From Stomoxys calcitrans (taxonomy: Eukaryota; Arthropoda; Insecta; Diptera; Muscidae): a stretch of DNA of 64,000 nucleotides. The translations under genes and the position numbers were made by a program. Where the stretch lies: the NCBI RefSeq assembly GCF_963082655.1, contig NC_081554.1, positions 190,099,937 through 190,163,936 on the forward strand, written 5' to 3'. Below the pieces are notes generated by a model. That model searched no databases, was not told where the DNA came from, and saw nothing but the letters and a program-made list of their open reading frames with translations. This document shows positions 10,281 to 22,602 of this stretch, one piece after another. Numbering within the stretch: position 1 is the stretch's first letter; each line of letters begins with the position of its first letter.

Positions 10281-11719
10281 ACAAGTAAAAAGGCGTTAAG
10301 TTTGGCCGGCCCGAACTTTGGATACCCACCAACTCGGTTACAAATGTAAACCACCTTTCATCAAAATCTAATATAAATTGCATACCTTATGTCCCATAGC
10401 AGTTATATCGGAATATGTTCCGATTTGGAATAAATATTAATAAGTACATTAGCTACATCTTAAAATAAACCGATCTGAACCATATACAACACGGATGTCG
10501 AAAAGCCTAACATAAGTCACTGTGACAAATTTCTGTGAAATTGGATTATAAATGCGACTTTTATATATATCCAAATCTTGTGCCAATTTGAAGAAGGACG
10601 TCGAAGAGCCTAACTAAACTCACTGTCTCAAATTTCAGCGACATCGGACAATATATGCGCCTTTTATGGCTCCAAAACCTAAAACCGAGAGATCGGTCTA
10701 TATGACAGCTATATCCAAATCTGAACCGATCTGAGCCAGATTGCAAAATTATGTCAAGGAGTTGATTATAACTCACTGTCCCAAATTTCGGCGACATCGG
10801 ACAATAAATGCGCATTTTATAGGCCCAAAACCTTAAGTCGAGAAATCGGTCTATGTGGCAGCTATATTCAAATCTCGGCCGATCTGAGCCAGATTGCAGA
10901 AGTATGTCAAGGGGCTGAACATAACTCACTGCCCCAAATTTCGGCGACATCGGACAATAAATACACCTTTTATAGGCCCAAAACCTTAAATCGAGAGATC
11001 GGTCTATGTCGCAGCTATATCTAAATCTGAATCAGAGCCAAATTGGAGAAAGATGTCGAGTGGCCTAACACAATTCACTGTCCCAAAATTTAAAGCAATA
11101 TCGAGTAATAAATGTGGCTTTTAAGGGCCTAAGACCCTATATCGGAGGATAGGTCTATATGCCCAAAAGACCTATCCAAATCTAAACCGATCCGGGCTGA
11201 ATTGAAGAAAGATGTCAAAGGGCCTAAGGCAACTCACTTTCCCAAATTTCATCAAAATCGGATAACAAATGTGGCTTTAATGGGCCAAATACCCTAAATC
11301 GGCGGATCGGTCTATATAGCAGCTATATCCAAATCTAAACCGATCCGGGCCAAATTAAAGAAGGATATCGAAGGGCCAAACATAACTCACTGTCCCAAAT
11401 TTCAGCAAAATCGGATAATAAATGTGTCTTTTATGGGCATAAGACCTTAAATCGGCGGATCGGTCTATATGGGGGCTATATTAATATATTGTCCGATATA
11501 GCTCATCTTCGAACTTAACCTGCTTATAGACAAAAAAGGAATCTATGCAAAGTTGCAGCTCAATATCTCTCTTTTTTTAAAGACTGTAGCGTGATTTCAA
11601 CAGACAGACGGATGAACATGTCTAGATGGTCTTTTTACGCTGATCAATGGATATTTCGATGTGTTGCAAACGGAATGACAAAACGAATATACCCCCATCC
11701 TTCGGGGGTGGGTATAAAA
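10281..11719 (-). repeat. Family A element, near complete
   Basis: On the plus strand it reads tail first: ACAAGTAAAAAGGCG, TTTGGCCGGCCCGAACTTTG, GATACCCACC. About six units of roughly 165-168 bp follow. It ends in the head: CATCTAGACA-like and GTCY-tract remnants, then GAATATACCCCCATCCTTCG and GGGGTGGGTATAAAA. ATACCCACC is therefore inverted near both ends. The open antisense frames are periodic by-products of unit length. Confidence 0.8.
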
Positions 11720-11757
11720 ACACATACAATTCAGAAAAATGCATGAAATCTTTATTT

Positions 11758-11836
11758 GAATCAATAGCCCATATAATATAATGTTTGAAGGTTATTTCAT
11801 GCAAATGTTGACCCTGACTGCGCCTCATATAATTCA
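11758..11836 (-). pseudogene. Tc1/mariner-superfamily transposase C-terminal fragment
   Basis: The minus-strand frame reads MRRSQGQHLHEITFKHYIIW, matching the C-terminal end of the transposase whose other pieces lie at 20.1, 20.5 and 52.9 kb. Only this end survives. It sits between a family A element and a mariner MITE. Confidence 0.65.
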
Positions 11837-11849
11837 TCCGCTTAGTATA

Positions 11850-12077
11850 TTGGGTTGCCCAAAAAGTAATTGCGGATTTTTCATATAGTTGGCGTTGACA
11901 AATTTTTTCACAGCTTGTAATTGCATTCTTTCTTTTTTCAGTTATCAGCTGTTACTTTTAGCTTGCTTTAGAAAAAAGTGTTAAAAAAGTATATTTGATT
12001 AAAGTTCATTCCAAGTTTTATTAAAAATGCATTTACTTTCTTTTAAAAAATCCGCAATTACTTTTTGGGCAACCCAA
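11850..12077 (+). mobile_element. Mariner MITE, 228 bp
   Basis: Termini TTGGGTTGCCCAAAAAGTAA and the inverse, with TA at 11848-11849 and 12078-12079. The interior is colinear with the other copies but lacks the short TGACTC segment after CAGCTTG. Confidence 0.93.
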
Positions 12078-12079
12078 TA

Positions 12080-14240
12080 GCTAAAAAATTACGCTTTATA
12101 TTGGAAGCTATATTGCCTTATGAGGTCCATCCTCTAACATACAAAAAATTTTTCATTACCATTTTGCAGCTTGATCACTTTAGTTTTAAAGACTTTACCA
12201 TTAAATGCTTCTTTTACACATCTGTTGATTCATCTCGCATCTTAACGGTAGCTGTTTAACATCTGTATCTTATTTGATTACCGTAATTTCTCACCTGATC
12301 ATCATTCAATTAAAGTGTCAGTGGTGTTGATTACATGCTGTTACAAAAGCTACGACTGCCCAAATCACCCAGACTTGCTTTAAATCAACATGCGTTTGAA
12401 TTGGAAGCATTTGAGGCATGCGTTAGGCCTAGAGACTCACAAGACAAACAGAATTGACAGTTATGAATATAAACCCAAACCAAACCAAAAAAAAAAAAAC
12501 AAAAACACCACATAGTGGGGCTTCAAATGTCATAATTGCTGTGATGACTTTATGGGCTATAAACGTTATAGGCTTGTGGTTTTCTTTATGATTTATGGCT
12601 GTTAATATTAGTGAAGAGGTAGCATATGTCAATGTTTTTTTTTTTCGAGTAGCTAAGCGGCTCATTTTCATGTGCGTCTTTTAAATTATCGCCTGTAACA
12701 TCTTGTAAGTTTGTAAAACATTCAAGACATGATAGTTGGACAAAGCTGCCTTGCTACTTGGGTAATATGATTTTCTTTCTCTTATTGTTTTTCAATTATT
12801 ATATAAGTCCAGAAACCTGACGTTCCTAATGGCAAGCAAATCCATTTGAATTACTGCTACAGCTATTGCTGTAGGTTGCTGTGGCAATGTAGATGCATTT
12901 TTGCCTGAGAGCACAAAATTATAGACCTCTTTTTTGACTTCTCTAGGCTGGTGGCAGTCGCTATTGTCTTGTGTTACACTTTCTGTGCAACATTTTGGTT
13001 TAGTTTTCATGGTTGTTGCAATCTTTTATGGATTTTTTTTTTTTGATTTTTTTCTAGGAAAGCCTATGTTTTTCTTTATTTATGTCTTATGTAATATCAT
13101 TCTCATGTAAGTGTTTAAAATGGATAATTTTGTTGTTAAAACTTCAACAGCAGGGTGTGGTGTTCAACAATAAAATTTGAAGAAAAAAAAATTAATGCTA
13201 TTAAGCCACAATTTTAATCGAAACTTGAATAGAAGTAAAATCAAACAACTAACATCCTTTCATTTGGTTTTAGATTTGGCAAGATTTTCAAAAGTTTTAA
13301 TTTCCGTAATTTGGTTTAGAATTGTGTGGTGATCATACAATCAATGAATGAATGAACTGGCAGCAAGTTGTTCAATTAATGTTAAAACAAAAGACTTAAG
13401 ACACGAACACACACGAGCACACCTAAGACAGTTAAGCAAAGCAGCTATAGAATCTTATGCTCTCTGTTTCTCTGACTCTGGCGGTGCTGCTGTGTGAGAC
13501 AATAAAAACCCATGAATCTTCGCTTTAATTCAGAGCTTTAGAATATTTGGCTAATTCATTTTATAACTCAAAAAGACAATGGAATTTGTCAAAATTTTTA
13601 AGTGGCTCCATTCACACTCACCCTTTTGTAAGTTAAAAGTGGGCAATATTGTTTAAAAGCTAATTTTATACCATCATAATAACAAATTTGCATTAATTTT
13701 ATGAATTAAATTTAAACTGGTTCTTGATTTTTTTATGTTACTTTTGGTTTTTTTTGGAGATACTGGGTATAATCCATCATTTGTCGAAAAATGATAAATG
13801 TATCAGTGGCTGTTTGAGAAACTCTATAACTGCTGCTGTTTGTTTGCACAGGTGTTTAAATTGTTTGTCCACTTTAATTAAGATCATGGTCTATAATCTA
13901 ATTGGAAATTGAATCGTTTTCGTATTATTTTGTCTACAACACATTATTCATTGCTATAACATTTTAATTAATCAGATTGAAATCGCATAAAATGCTATAA
14001 AACCGTATCACAATCGCCAGGGTTTGCTGCAGGGTGAAAAAGCTATGCAATAAATCTTTATGTGTCTTTAGTGCTGACCAATTGCCAATTTTTCACTATA
14101 ACTTTAATTTTTCGGTCTTTTTTTGAAGTCTACCAGCATTTGTGTTGCAAATCATTGTGTTGAAGGAATTTGGAGTTGGTCTTAAAAAACATTGGCAAAA
14201 ATCTAAAAAGAAATAGAAAACAATGCAGAATTAAATTAAT
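12080..14240. other. AT-rich intergenic stretch, no gene
   Basis: Long T and A runs, no repeat family and no frame with a recognisable domain. One dispersed CTTAAG motif is at 13386-13405, followed by a CA-rich tract. Confidence 0.5.
13386..13405 (+). other. Dispersed CTTAAG motif, copy 2
   Basis: AACAAAAGACTTAAGACACG, the exact complement of copy 1 over 20 bases, in unrelated flanking DNA. Confidence 0.6.
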
Positions 14241-14246
14241 ACAAAA

Positions 14247-16104
14247 CAAGTAAGTGGGGTTAAGTTTGGCCGTGCCGAACTTTGGATACCCACCAGCTTG
14301 GGTATATATGTAAACCACCTTTCGTCATAATCCGGTGAAAAATGCATAATTTATGCCCCCATAGCAGCTGTATCGAAATATAGTCCGATTTGGATCAAAT
14401 TCGAAACGGACATTGAGTGGTCTACAAATCGTTGTTCAATTTTGTAGAACAAAATATTAGCCACATCCAAATATAAAACCATCTGAACCCTATATCATCT
14501 ATATCCTAAATCGGATTATAAATGTGCCTTTTGTGGGGCCAAGACTTTTAATCGACAGATCGGTCTATATGGCAGCTATATCCAAATCTGAACCGACCTT
14601 AGCCAAATTGCAGAAGGTTGACGAAGGGCCTAACTTAACTCACTGTTCCAAATTTCGTCGACATCGGACAATAAATGTACCTTTTATGGGCCCAAAATCT
14701 TAAATCGAGAGATCGGTCAACATGACAGCTATATCCAAATCTGGACCGATCGGGGCCAAATTGAAGAAAGATGTCGAGGGGCCTAACACAAGTCTCTGCC
14801 CCAAATTTCGACGAAATCGAACAATACATGTGCCTTTTATTGGCCCAATTTTTAAATCGAGAGATCGGTCTAGATGGCAACCATATCCAAATATGAACCG
14901 ATCTGGGCCATATTGCAGAAAGATGTCGAGGGGCCTAACACAACTCACTGTCCCAAATTTCGGCGACATCGGACAATAAATGTGCCTCTTGTGGGCCCAA
15001 AACCTTAAATCGAGAGATCGGTCAACATGACAGCTATATCCAAATCTGAACCGATCTAGGCCCAATTGTAGAAGGATATCGAAGGGCCTAACTTGACTCA
15101 CTGTTCCAAATTTCGGCGACATGGGATAATGAATGTGCCGCTTATGGGCCCAAAACCTTAAATCGAGAGATCGGTCTAGATGGCAACTATATCCAAATCT
15201 GAACCGATCGGGGCCAAATTGAAAAATGTCGAAGGGCCTAACACAAATCACTGTCTCAAATTTCGGCGACATCGGACAATAAATGTGCTTCTTATTGGCC
15301 CAAAACATTAACACATTAAAACACATATCGGCAACATTGGATACTAATTGCGCTTTTTATGGCCCCAAAACCTAAACCCGAGAGTTCGGTCTAATGGCAG
15401 CTATATCCAAATCTGGACCGATCTGTGCCATAATACAGAAGAATGTCAAGGGGCTTAACCTAACTCACTGTCCCAAATTTCGGCGACATCGGTCAATAAA
15501 TGCCCCTTTTATGAGTCTAAGACACTAAATCGAAGGATCGGTCTATATGGCAGCTATATCTAAATCAGAATCGAGGGGCCTAACACAACTCATTGTCCCA
15601 AATTTCATAAAATCTGATAATAAATGTGGCTTTTATGGGCCTAAGACCCTTAATCGGAGGATCGGTCTATATGCGAGCTATATCCAAATCTGAACCGATC
15701 CGAGCCAAATTGACGAAGGATGTCGAAGGGTTAACACAACTCACTGTCCCAAATTTCAGCAAAATCGGATAATAAATGTGGCTTTTATGAGGCTAAGACC
15801 ATAAATCGGCGGATCGGTCTATATGGGGGCTATATCAAGATATAGTCCGATATAGCCCATCTTCGAACTTAACCTGCTTATGGACAGAGAAAGAATCTGT
15901 GCAAAGTTTCAGCTCAATATCTCTACTTTTGCAGACTGTAGCGTGATTTCAACAGACAGACGGACGGACATGTCTAGATCGTCTTAGATTTTTACGCTGA
16001 TCAAGAATATATATACTTTATAGGGTCTGAAATGTATATTCCAATGTGTTGCAAACGGAATGACAAAATGAATATACCCCCATCCTTCGGTGGTGGGTAT
16101 AAAA
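14247..16104 (-). repeat. Family A element, complete, about nine units
   Basis: Tail first on the plus strand: AGTTTGGCCGTGCCGAACTT, GGATACCCACC, TATATGTAAACCACCTTTCG. Then come about nine units (CGGTCTATATGGCAGCTATA, TCACTGTCCCAAATTTCGGC, GACATCGGACAATAAATG). It ends in the head with CAGACAGACGGACGGACATG and ACCCCCATCCTTCGG. One unit near 15300-15345 is truncated. It is the longest family A array here; the ORFs across it are unit-period artefacts. Confidence 0.85.
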
Positions 16105-18150
16105 AAATGTGTTTTGCTATTTGCAAACTAAATTTTCTCCTCTATAGCATGGGACGGTCTAATGTACACACCCACCCACTGGCCATATATGCGAGAAAAA
16201 GATCATATCAATAATGACAAAATACTGCATTCCTTTAAAGCATGTAAACATATTTATGAAGATTCTAATCACGATGGTCATTGTTAACAACGGGATAGAC
16301 TCTTTGACGTACTAGCCAAATATTGCTTAATTGAGTTGGCAAAACAAAATAAATAATAATTGAAAGCTTAAAAATATATAAATTACTATTAATTTTAAAT
16401 AATGAGGTTGAGTTGATATTTAAAAGTGATGTAATTGTTGCCTGTGTTTGACTTTTACCACTTAACCATTGAAATGCATAAGTTTTTCCTTATAATTTAT
16501 GCACATATCCATTTTGCTAATAACCCAAATGGTAGGCTATCAATTACACTCATATATTTCGCTGGTGCATGTGTCTTAAGTCTTTTGTTATGTCTTTGTC
16601 CACCGCCTTGCCACCCATGCCAAGGTATTTTTGGTGGCTGTCTTTTTTGTTTTTTTTTCTGCTATCATCTATGGGCTAAAGGCAAAAAGGGGCGAATGAA
16701 CGTCTATTTCACAACATATGCACATAAATAAATCAAAATCTACAACAATGCCCAAAGATTTTTCACACGTTAATTTCAGTGCAAAAATATGATTAAGAGA
16801 CGACTGCAGACGACGGCAGATAGAGACAGAGATACGTGCGATGGGGATGGGAAATTTTCAATCAGTTTTGTTTCCCTTTGAAGAAAGAAGATAAAAACAA
16901 TAAAACACCACATTTACAAACAGAGGGTGTAAAATACACTAATAAACCAAATGAGTGAGCATCGCAAGAGAAGCTGAAACAGACTGGAAAATAGAACTTG
17001 CACAATGTTATGTTTTTTTTTTATTGTTATTACCAAATGGCCATACAGACGTTTGCAGATACTTATTTAGAGGCTGGGTCGGTTGATACCACTGTTGACT
17101 GCTGTGGCATATATTCATGACGGCATAATTCCCAAGGAACAACAGCTACAACAGCAACACCAACAAAATTAGCAGCCATAAGAAGTCAACAGCATTTAAA
17201 GTTGCTGTCGTCTTAGTTGTTTCGCTTGCTATTTTTTTCTCGTGCAAATTGTGATGTTAATTTAATTGTCAAAAAGAGTTGGTGGTAGCTAGTGGCTGGT
17301 AGCGCTGCCATAGCCGTAGCGTCGTTGGTAGACTTTTAGTTTCTGCTCTATTCGGTTATCAAGAATGATTTATTCTGTGAACTTTTTTGTGTTGTTGTTT
17401 TAGCTAGAGTTTTTTTTTTGGCTAGATGAATTTCGTTAAACATTGCAACAGATGTTATGGAAATTTTTTTTTTAGTTTGACTTCTCATGTCACAAGACAG
17501 GCTCTTTTATTTTGGGTTTGTCAATAACATAGAGCACAAGAAAAAAACCAACAAAATAAAATTTGCAATGAATAGGCGTCAAATCCGCAACGCCTTTAAG
17601 TTGCATGAAAAGTTGTCGGTTTTTAGCTTCCAAACTGTTTGGCTGTTTGCCACCTTTCTGGCACTCTCTGAATAGTTCCGTATTTGCCAAAGTTCTTGGC
17701 TCAGTTTTCTTTTCAATGCATTCAACTTTTGCTAAACTTGTATTTTTTGATTTGCAACAACACATTGTTTTTGGTTGTTGCTGTTGTTTGTTTATATTTA
17801 AAGGCGTGTATGATTATGTTTGCAATTCTGTTGCAACCAGATTATGGCCAACAGATTTCAAGGTGGCCTCACGTATTAACGAATGTTGGAGTTGTTTTTT
17901 GCCTAGGTGCTCTTTTGGATTTGGCTTCGTTTTATTATTTTTTTTTAATGAATGTCAAATGTTATGATTTAGTCAATTTGAGAAAACAAGAAAATGTTCA
18001 TAAAACTAATATGGCAAACTGTGCTAATTTGTTTATAGTAGGTTTTTGAATTCATTTTGGTTTTTAAACTTATGGGCGATTGAAATTTATTTGTGTTTAT
18101 TGGTGGATTCTTAAGTTGCCGGGGAAAATAGCATGGGAAAAAATCCAAAA
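16105..18150. other. AT-rich intergenic stretch, no gene
   Basis: There are several overlapping open frames around 17490-18050 on both strands, but none has a domain, start context or splice pattern that supports a gene. It holds poly-T runs, CAACAGCAACACCAACA-like simple sequence near 17150, and one dispersed CTTAAG motif at 16570-16589. Confidence 0.5.
16570..16589 (-). other. Dispersed CTTAAG motif, copy 3
   Basis: TGTGTCTTAAGTCTTTTGTT, identical to the complement of the copy at 21211-21230. Confidence 0.6.
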
Positions 18151-19416
18151 AATACAAAAACAGGCTCGGCCGGGCCGAATTTTGGAGTGACGATCAGCCA
18201 GAAGCATTGCAAAAGCTACCAATGCATCTAGAACAAGTACTTTAAATACGCACCACCACGGGTATATATGTAAACCACCTTTCGTCATAATTCGGTGAAA
18301 AATGCATAATTTATGCCCCTGTGTGCTGCTATATCATAATATGGTCCGATTTGGACCAAATTCGGCGCGGGTATTGAGTGGTCTAATAAGTACAAGTCAT
18401 TGTTCGATTTTTTGAACAAAATATTGTTCTTTTTGGTAGCCATATCCAAATATATCGATCTGAACCATAAACGACACGGATGTCGAAAAGTCTAACATAA
18501 GTCAATGTGTCTCATTTCAGTTAAATCGGAGTATAAATGTGCCTTTTATGGGGCCAAGATTTTCAATCGAGAGGTCGGTCTATAGGGCAGCTATATCCAA
18601 ATCTTAACCGATCTGGGCCAAATTACAGAAAGTTTTCGAAGAGCTTAACATAACTCACTGTCCCAAATTTTGGCGAAATCGGACAATAAATGTGCCTTTT
18701 ATGGGCCTAAAATCTTAAATCGAGAGATCGGTCTATATGGCAGCTTTATCTAAATCTGGACTGATCTGAGAAAAATTGCAGAGAGATATCGAGAGGGCTA
18801 ACACATCTCCAAACTGTCCAAAATTTCGGCGAAATCGGTAAACAAATACGTTTTTTATGGGCCCAAGACCTAAAATCGAGAAGTCAGTCTATAAGGTAGC
18901 TATTTCCAAATCTGAATCTTTCAGAAAGATGTCGAGGGGCCTATCTTTACTCACTGTCCCAAATTTCCGCGACATGGACCTTTTATGGACCCAAAATCTT
19001 AAAACGATAGATTGGTCTATATGGCAGCCATATCCAAATCTGAACCGATCTGAGCCAAATTGAAGAAGGAGGTCGAAGTGCCTAACTTAACTCACTTTCC
19101 CAAATTTTGGCGACATAGGACAATAAATGCGCCTTTTATGGACCCAACATTTTTAAACGATAGATCGGTCTATGTGACAGCCATATCCAAATCTGAACTG
19201 ATCTGAGCCAAATTGAAGAAGGAGGTCGACTGGCCTAACACAACTCACTGTCCCAAGTTTCAGTAAAATCGGATAATAAACGTGGCTTTTATGGGCTTAA
19301 GGCCCTAAGTCGGCGGATCGGTCTATATGGGGGTTATATAAAGATATAGTCCGATATAGCCCATCTTCGAACTTAACCTGCTTATGGACTAAAAAAGAAT
19401 GTCTGCTTAGTTTCAG

Positions 19417-19850
19417 GTGACCAGTCCGGAACCGTTTGGGGTTCAACTGGTAGTAGCTTCGGCTACGAGGTCTGACCGGAGTCCTTAATCTGGTACCACG
19501 GGAGTCGGGGGCCCCTGGGATTTCGATTCCAGCCCGACTATGGTGAGGCCCCATTGGGGAGTAACGTGTTGGCTGTGGTTTGGACCCAAATCGCGGGTAG
19601 AGCGCAAGCTCGATATGGAGTTGCATTGCAACCGTGTGGGGTGACCCATAGATCGGAAGGAGTTTTAGATAGTGCTCCGCCCCTTACCAAGGGGGAGAAA
19701 ACGTTCAGACAATGTGAACTCGAATTGGTACCCATGCAAAGCTTAGGCTATGTGTGGGGGCGTTGGTGGACGCATTATATTCACCCGGGGTTAAGAGCCC
19801 TGAAGGATTAGGCCTACGAGGCAGGTGCCTGCATTAAACACCACTAGGAC
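19417..19850 (+). mobile_element. GC-rich 434-bp insert of unknown class
   Basis: It is much richer in G and C than anything around it. The host sequence resumes exactly after it, and a diverged target duplication flanks it: TGCTTAGTTTCAG on the left and TGCTAAGTTTAAG on the right. It has no long meaningful frame, no poly-A, and a weak B-box-like TTTCGATTCCAG at about 19518-19530. The GC-rich start, the absence of coding sequence and the target duplication fit a short, internally deleted non-LTR retroelement, or a SINE built from its 5' end. This is inference; the family is not recognised. Confidence 0.6.
19420..19479 (+). ncRNA. Candidate HDV-like ribozyme fold
   Basis: The first 60 bases of the GC-rich insert can be drawn in the HDV order. 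P1 is ACCAGT (19420-19425) with ACTGGT (19446-19451). P2 is CCGG (19426-19429) with CCGG (19476-19479). P3 is AACC (19430-19433) with GGTT (19440-19443). P4 is a perfect GTAGC/GCTAC hairpin with a TTCG loop (19453-19466). Self-cleaving ribozymes of this class are known at the 5' ends of several non-LTR retroelements. Against it, P1 has only 6 bp, two bases separate P3 and P1, the P4-P2 joiner is long (9 bases), and the catalytic C is uncertain. Confidence 0.35.
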
Positions 19851-20056
19851 TTGTATGCTAAGTTTAAGCTCAATATCTCTATTTTTAAAGACTGTAGCGT
19901 GATTTCAATAGACAAGCGGACAGACATACGGACATGGCTAGATCGTCTTAGATTATTACGACAATTAGGAATATACATAATTTATAGGGTCGGAAATGGA
20001 TAATTCGATGTGTTGCATACGGAATGACAAAATGAATATACCCCCATATATGGTGG

Positions 20057-20352
20057 GTATAAAAAGTCACAGTTTGATGCGGTTTATGGGCTGGTGGCTT
20101 TGTTGGACCGCACTTCTTCAAAGATGATGGGAATCGTAATGTAACTGTTAATGATTAGCGCTGCATGTTAAGGCTCTTGTCTATACAGACAAGCCCGTTT
20201 CTATTGACGTTTTGGAAAACAACACTGAAGCATTTATTCTAAGATACCGGCCGAAATGTTGGAAGAGTACGTTAAAATTGGTCTAAGCGGATGGACGGGG
20301 CACAGTCATGGTCAAAATTTGCATGAAATAATCTTCAAACATTAAATTATAT
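20057..20352 (+). pseudogene. Internally deleted Tc1/mariner-superfamily transposase remnant
   Basis: One frame reads CGLWAGGFVGPHFFKDDGNR then NVTVND. After a stop and a deletion, a frame similar to KALVYTDKPVSIDVLENNTE resumes, then PAEMLEE-like sequence and a degraded GQNLHEIIFKH end. These match the transposase piece in the foldback element at 52.9 kb. The catalytic centre between NVTVND and YTDKP is missing, so it cannot be active. Confidence 0.65.
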
Positions 20353-20355
20353 GGA

Positions 20356-20476
20356 CCGTTCTATTGGCCCTAAGTCGGCGGATCGGTCTATATGGGGGTT
20401 ATATAAAGATATAGTCCCATATAGCCCATCTTCGAACTTAATCTGCTTATGAACAAAAAAAGAATCTGTGCTAAGT
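20356..20476 (-). repeat. Family A fragment between two transposase remnants
   Basis: A piece of the last family A unit and head: GGCCCTAAGTCGGCGGATCG, GGGGTTATATAAAGATATAG, CATCTTCGAACTTAATCTGC. It repeats 19303-19405 nearly exactly. The two flanking transposase pieces are also near-identical, which suggests a local duplication. Confidence 0.7.
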
Positions 20477-20484
20477 ATCACAGT

Positions 20485-20640
20485 TTGATGCGGTTTATGG
20501 GCTGGTGGCATCGTTGGACCGTACTTCTTCAAAGATGATGGGAAACGTAACGTAACTGTCAATGATTAGCGCTAAATGTTAAGGCTCATGTCTATACAGA
20601 CAAGCCCGAAATAATCTTCAAACATTAAATTATATGGACC
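20485..20640 (+). pseudogene. Second transposase remnant, shorter
   Basis: It repeats the 20057-20352 remnant (CGLWAGG, then GPYFFKDDGKRNVTVND and the same stop). It jumps from the YTDKP region straight to the C-terminal piece GAAATAATCTTCAAACATTA, so it carries the same first deletion plus a further one. Confidence 0.65.
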
Positions 20641-20646
20641 GTACTA

Positions 20647-20880
20647 TTGGGTTGCCCAAAAAGTAATTGCGGATTTTTCATATAGTCGGCGTTGACAAAT
20701 TTTTTCACAGCTTGTGACTCTGTAATTGCATTCTTTCTTCTGTCAGTTATCAGCTGTTACTTTTAGCTTGCTTTAGAAAAAAGTGAAAAAAAGTATATTT
20801 GATTAAAGTTCATTCTAAGTTTTAATAAAAATGCATTTACTTTCTTTTAAAAAATCCGCAATTACTTTTTGGGCAACCAA
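20647..20880 (+). mobile_element. Mariner MITE, 234 bp
   Basis: Inverted termini with TA at 20645-20646 and 20881-20882. The right terminus has lost one C (GGGCAACCAA). The interior matches the other copies. Confidence 0.93.
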
Positions 20881-20882
20881 TA

Positions 20883-22597
20883 TTTCATGCATTAATCTCA
20901 ATTTTATGTGTTTTTTTTTTTTGAAAACATTAAAAATCACCCTTTAATACCATATGTTAGGTCGTCGTATACATGCATATTGAAGCTTGTTTTATTTTTT
21001 TATTTTATTTTATTTCATTTTTATATTAATTTTTTAAAGTACAATCGTCTGAATTTGGTTATTGTTAATTTGTTGGGTTCTGGTATATCATGAATCATTT
21101 GTACTTAAATAAAATGTTGGATTACGTTTTGTATTCGAAACTAGCCCATAAGTTATTCGTGACCTATATCAATGGTAGTTATTGACTTTTGCCAAGACAC
21201 GCAAACCGTAAACAAAAGACTTAAGACACAAACTTTATTCTAGCTAATACAACAAATTTGGCTAAGATTGGAACATGATTAGCTTTGAAAATTTTCTGTG
21301 AATTCTGCCGTTTGACAACCTTCAGAATTTCCTCTAAACCAAACCCCAAAAGAGTTATCAATAATTTATGGCCCCTTAGATTAGAGCTATATTTGGTAAA
21401 ACCTAAAAAGACAAAAACCAAACACACTCACAAAATGTAATCATTTCTGGTATAAATGTAAATAACAAATATCATAACTATGGATACTGGACGTTATAAT
21501 AGTTAATTAAAGAAACCAAACAAATCTTAGACAGTAGCCCCTTTAAAAATACCAATCCCTTTGTAAAAAAATAGAGACATTTAAAATGATTAGTCACGGC
21601 AGCGTTAGAAAGGCGGTGTCTTTTATTTCACTTCTTCATCTCCGTTAAAGGTGGAATATCGATGATTGCCTTTGAGCATAACCACGTTTTGGTATGGTTA
21701 AAACCCCATAATTAGCATAATTATAAAGCGTTAAATGTTTACAAATACCATAATCAAAACAAAACGTGGTAGTTCATAGTTGGAAACAATAACAAAAAAT
21801 GCACAGCATTCGAGCCCAACACACTCTACAATGCAAGGGAAATGCTGAAGCCTAAGAGACCATAGCAAAAACTAGGAAAAAAAGTGTGGCGAATTTAATG
21901 TTAACGTTTTTATGGATTTTTTGTACCGCTGCTTAAAGATTTTATGAATTGAACCCAAGAAATTAAATCGTTATGATTATCTTGGGATTTATGAGCTGAT
22001 AATTTATTTAAACTTCCTTTTGGGCAGAGCAGGTAACACTTAAACATTATCAACACCATCTTCATCATCCGCCGAAGATTTGTTAAAGCCCACAAATAAA
22101 TAGTCATCATCTGATTGTAAACATGAACTTGAACTTGAATTTCATTCATGACTTTTGGTAGTGCCATACATATTACGATGTAGTTTTTATGAACATGCAT
22201 GATGGCATCATGAACTTTTACTTTCCTTTTCCGTTTTCAAAGTTGTTTCGTCAACTTGATTAACATGGCTTTTATTAATAAGTTGTCCGTTGCTTGGTTT
22301 GACATGAATGGATCTATTGTGGTTTCCTTTATTTTTGCTACAAATTAACCTTGAGATGAGTTTTATGATGGATTGATGAAGTAGCATGGGATTGTCACGA
22401 AAAAAATGAAATACAGACAAAAGACACATACGCACTCGTAAAATAAGTTAAGTAGATAATATTTCAAAATGTATCAAATATGAATTTTTAGCTAAACGTT
22501 GAGGCATTTTTCCCCATTCAAGGATTTTTTAGCTTCACCTTTTGGATTTTACATTTAAATTTTTAGTTTAGAAAATTAAAATTAAAAAGTTTTATTA
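20883..22597. other. AT-rich intergenic stretch, no gene
   Basis: No repeat family and no supported gene. A dispersed CTTAAG motif lies at 21211-21230, and a possible broken relative (ACAGACAAAAGACACATACG) at about 22413. Confidence 0.5.
21211..21230 (+). other. Dispersed CTTAAG motif, copy 4
   Basis: AACAAAAGACTTAAGACACA, followed by AACTTTATT. Taken here as the consensus form. Confidence 0.6.
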
Positions 22598-22602
22598 TTA
22601 TA

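Larger units (their letters stand above)
18160..20067 (-). repeat. Family A element interrupted by a GC-rich insert
   Basis: It starts with the palindromic tail (CTCGGCCGGGCCGAATTTTG) and a short unrelated piece at about 18185-18250, then about six units. The head follows (AACCTGCTTATGGAC, GCTCAATATCTCT, GACAAGCGGACAGACATACG, ATACCCCCATATATGGTGGG). A 434-bp GC-rich sequence splits the head at 19417-19850. Confidence 0.8.

Noticed and set aside
14700..15326. 208-residue frame of RFWAHKRHIYCPMSPKFGTV repeats, and similar ones elsewhere
   Set aside because: Product of family A units whose length is a multiple of three; the same frame appears in every copy and is broken at random.
17490..18049. 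Overlapping frames of 90-121 residues on both strands
   Set aside because: No homology, splice or start context; AT-rich DNA with long chance frames.
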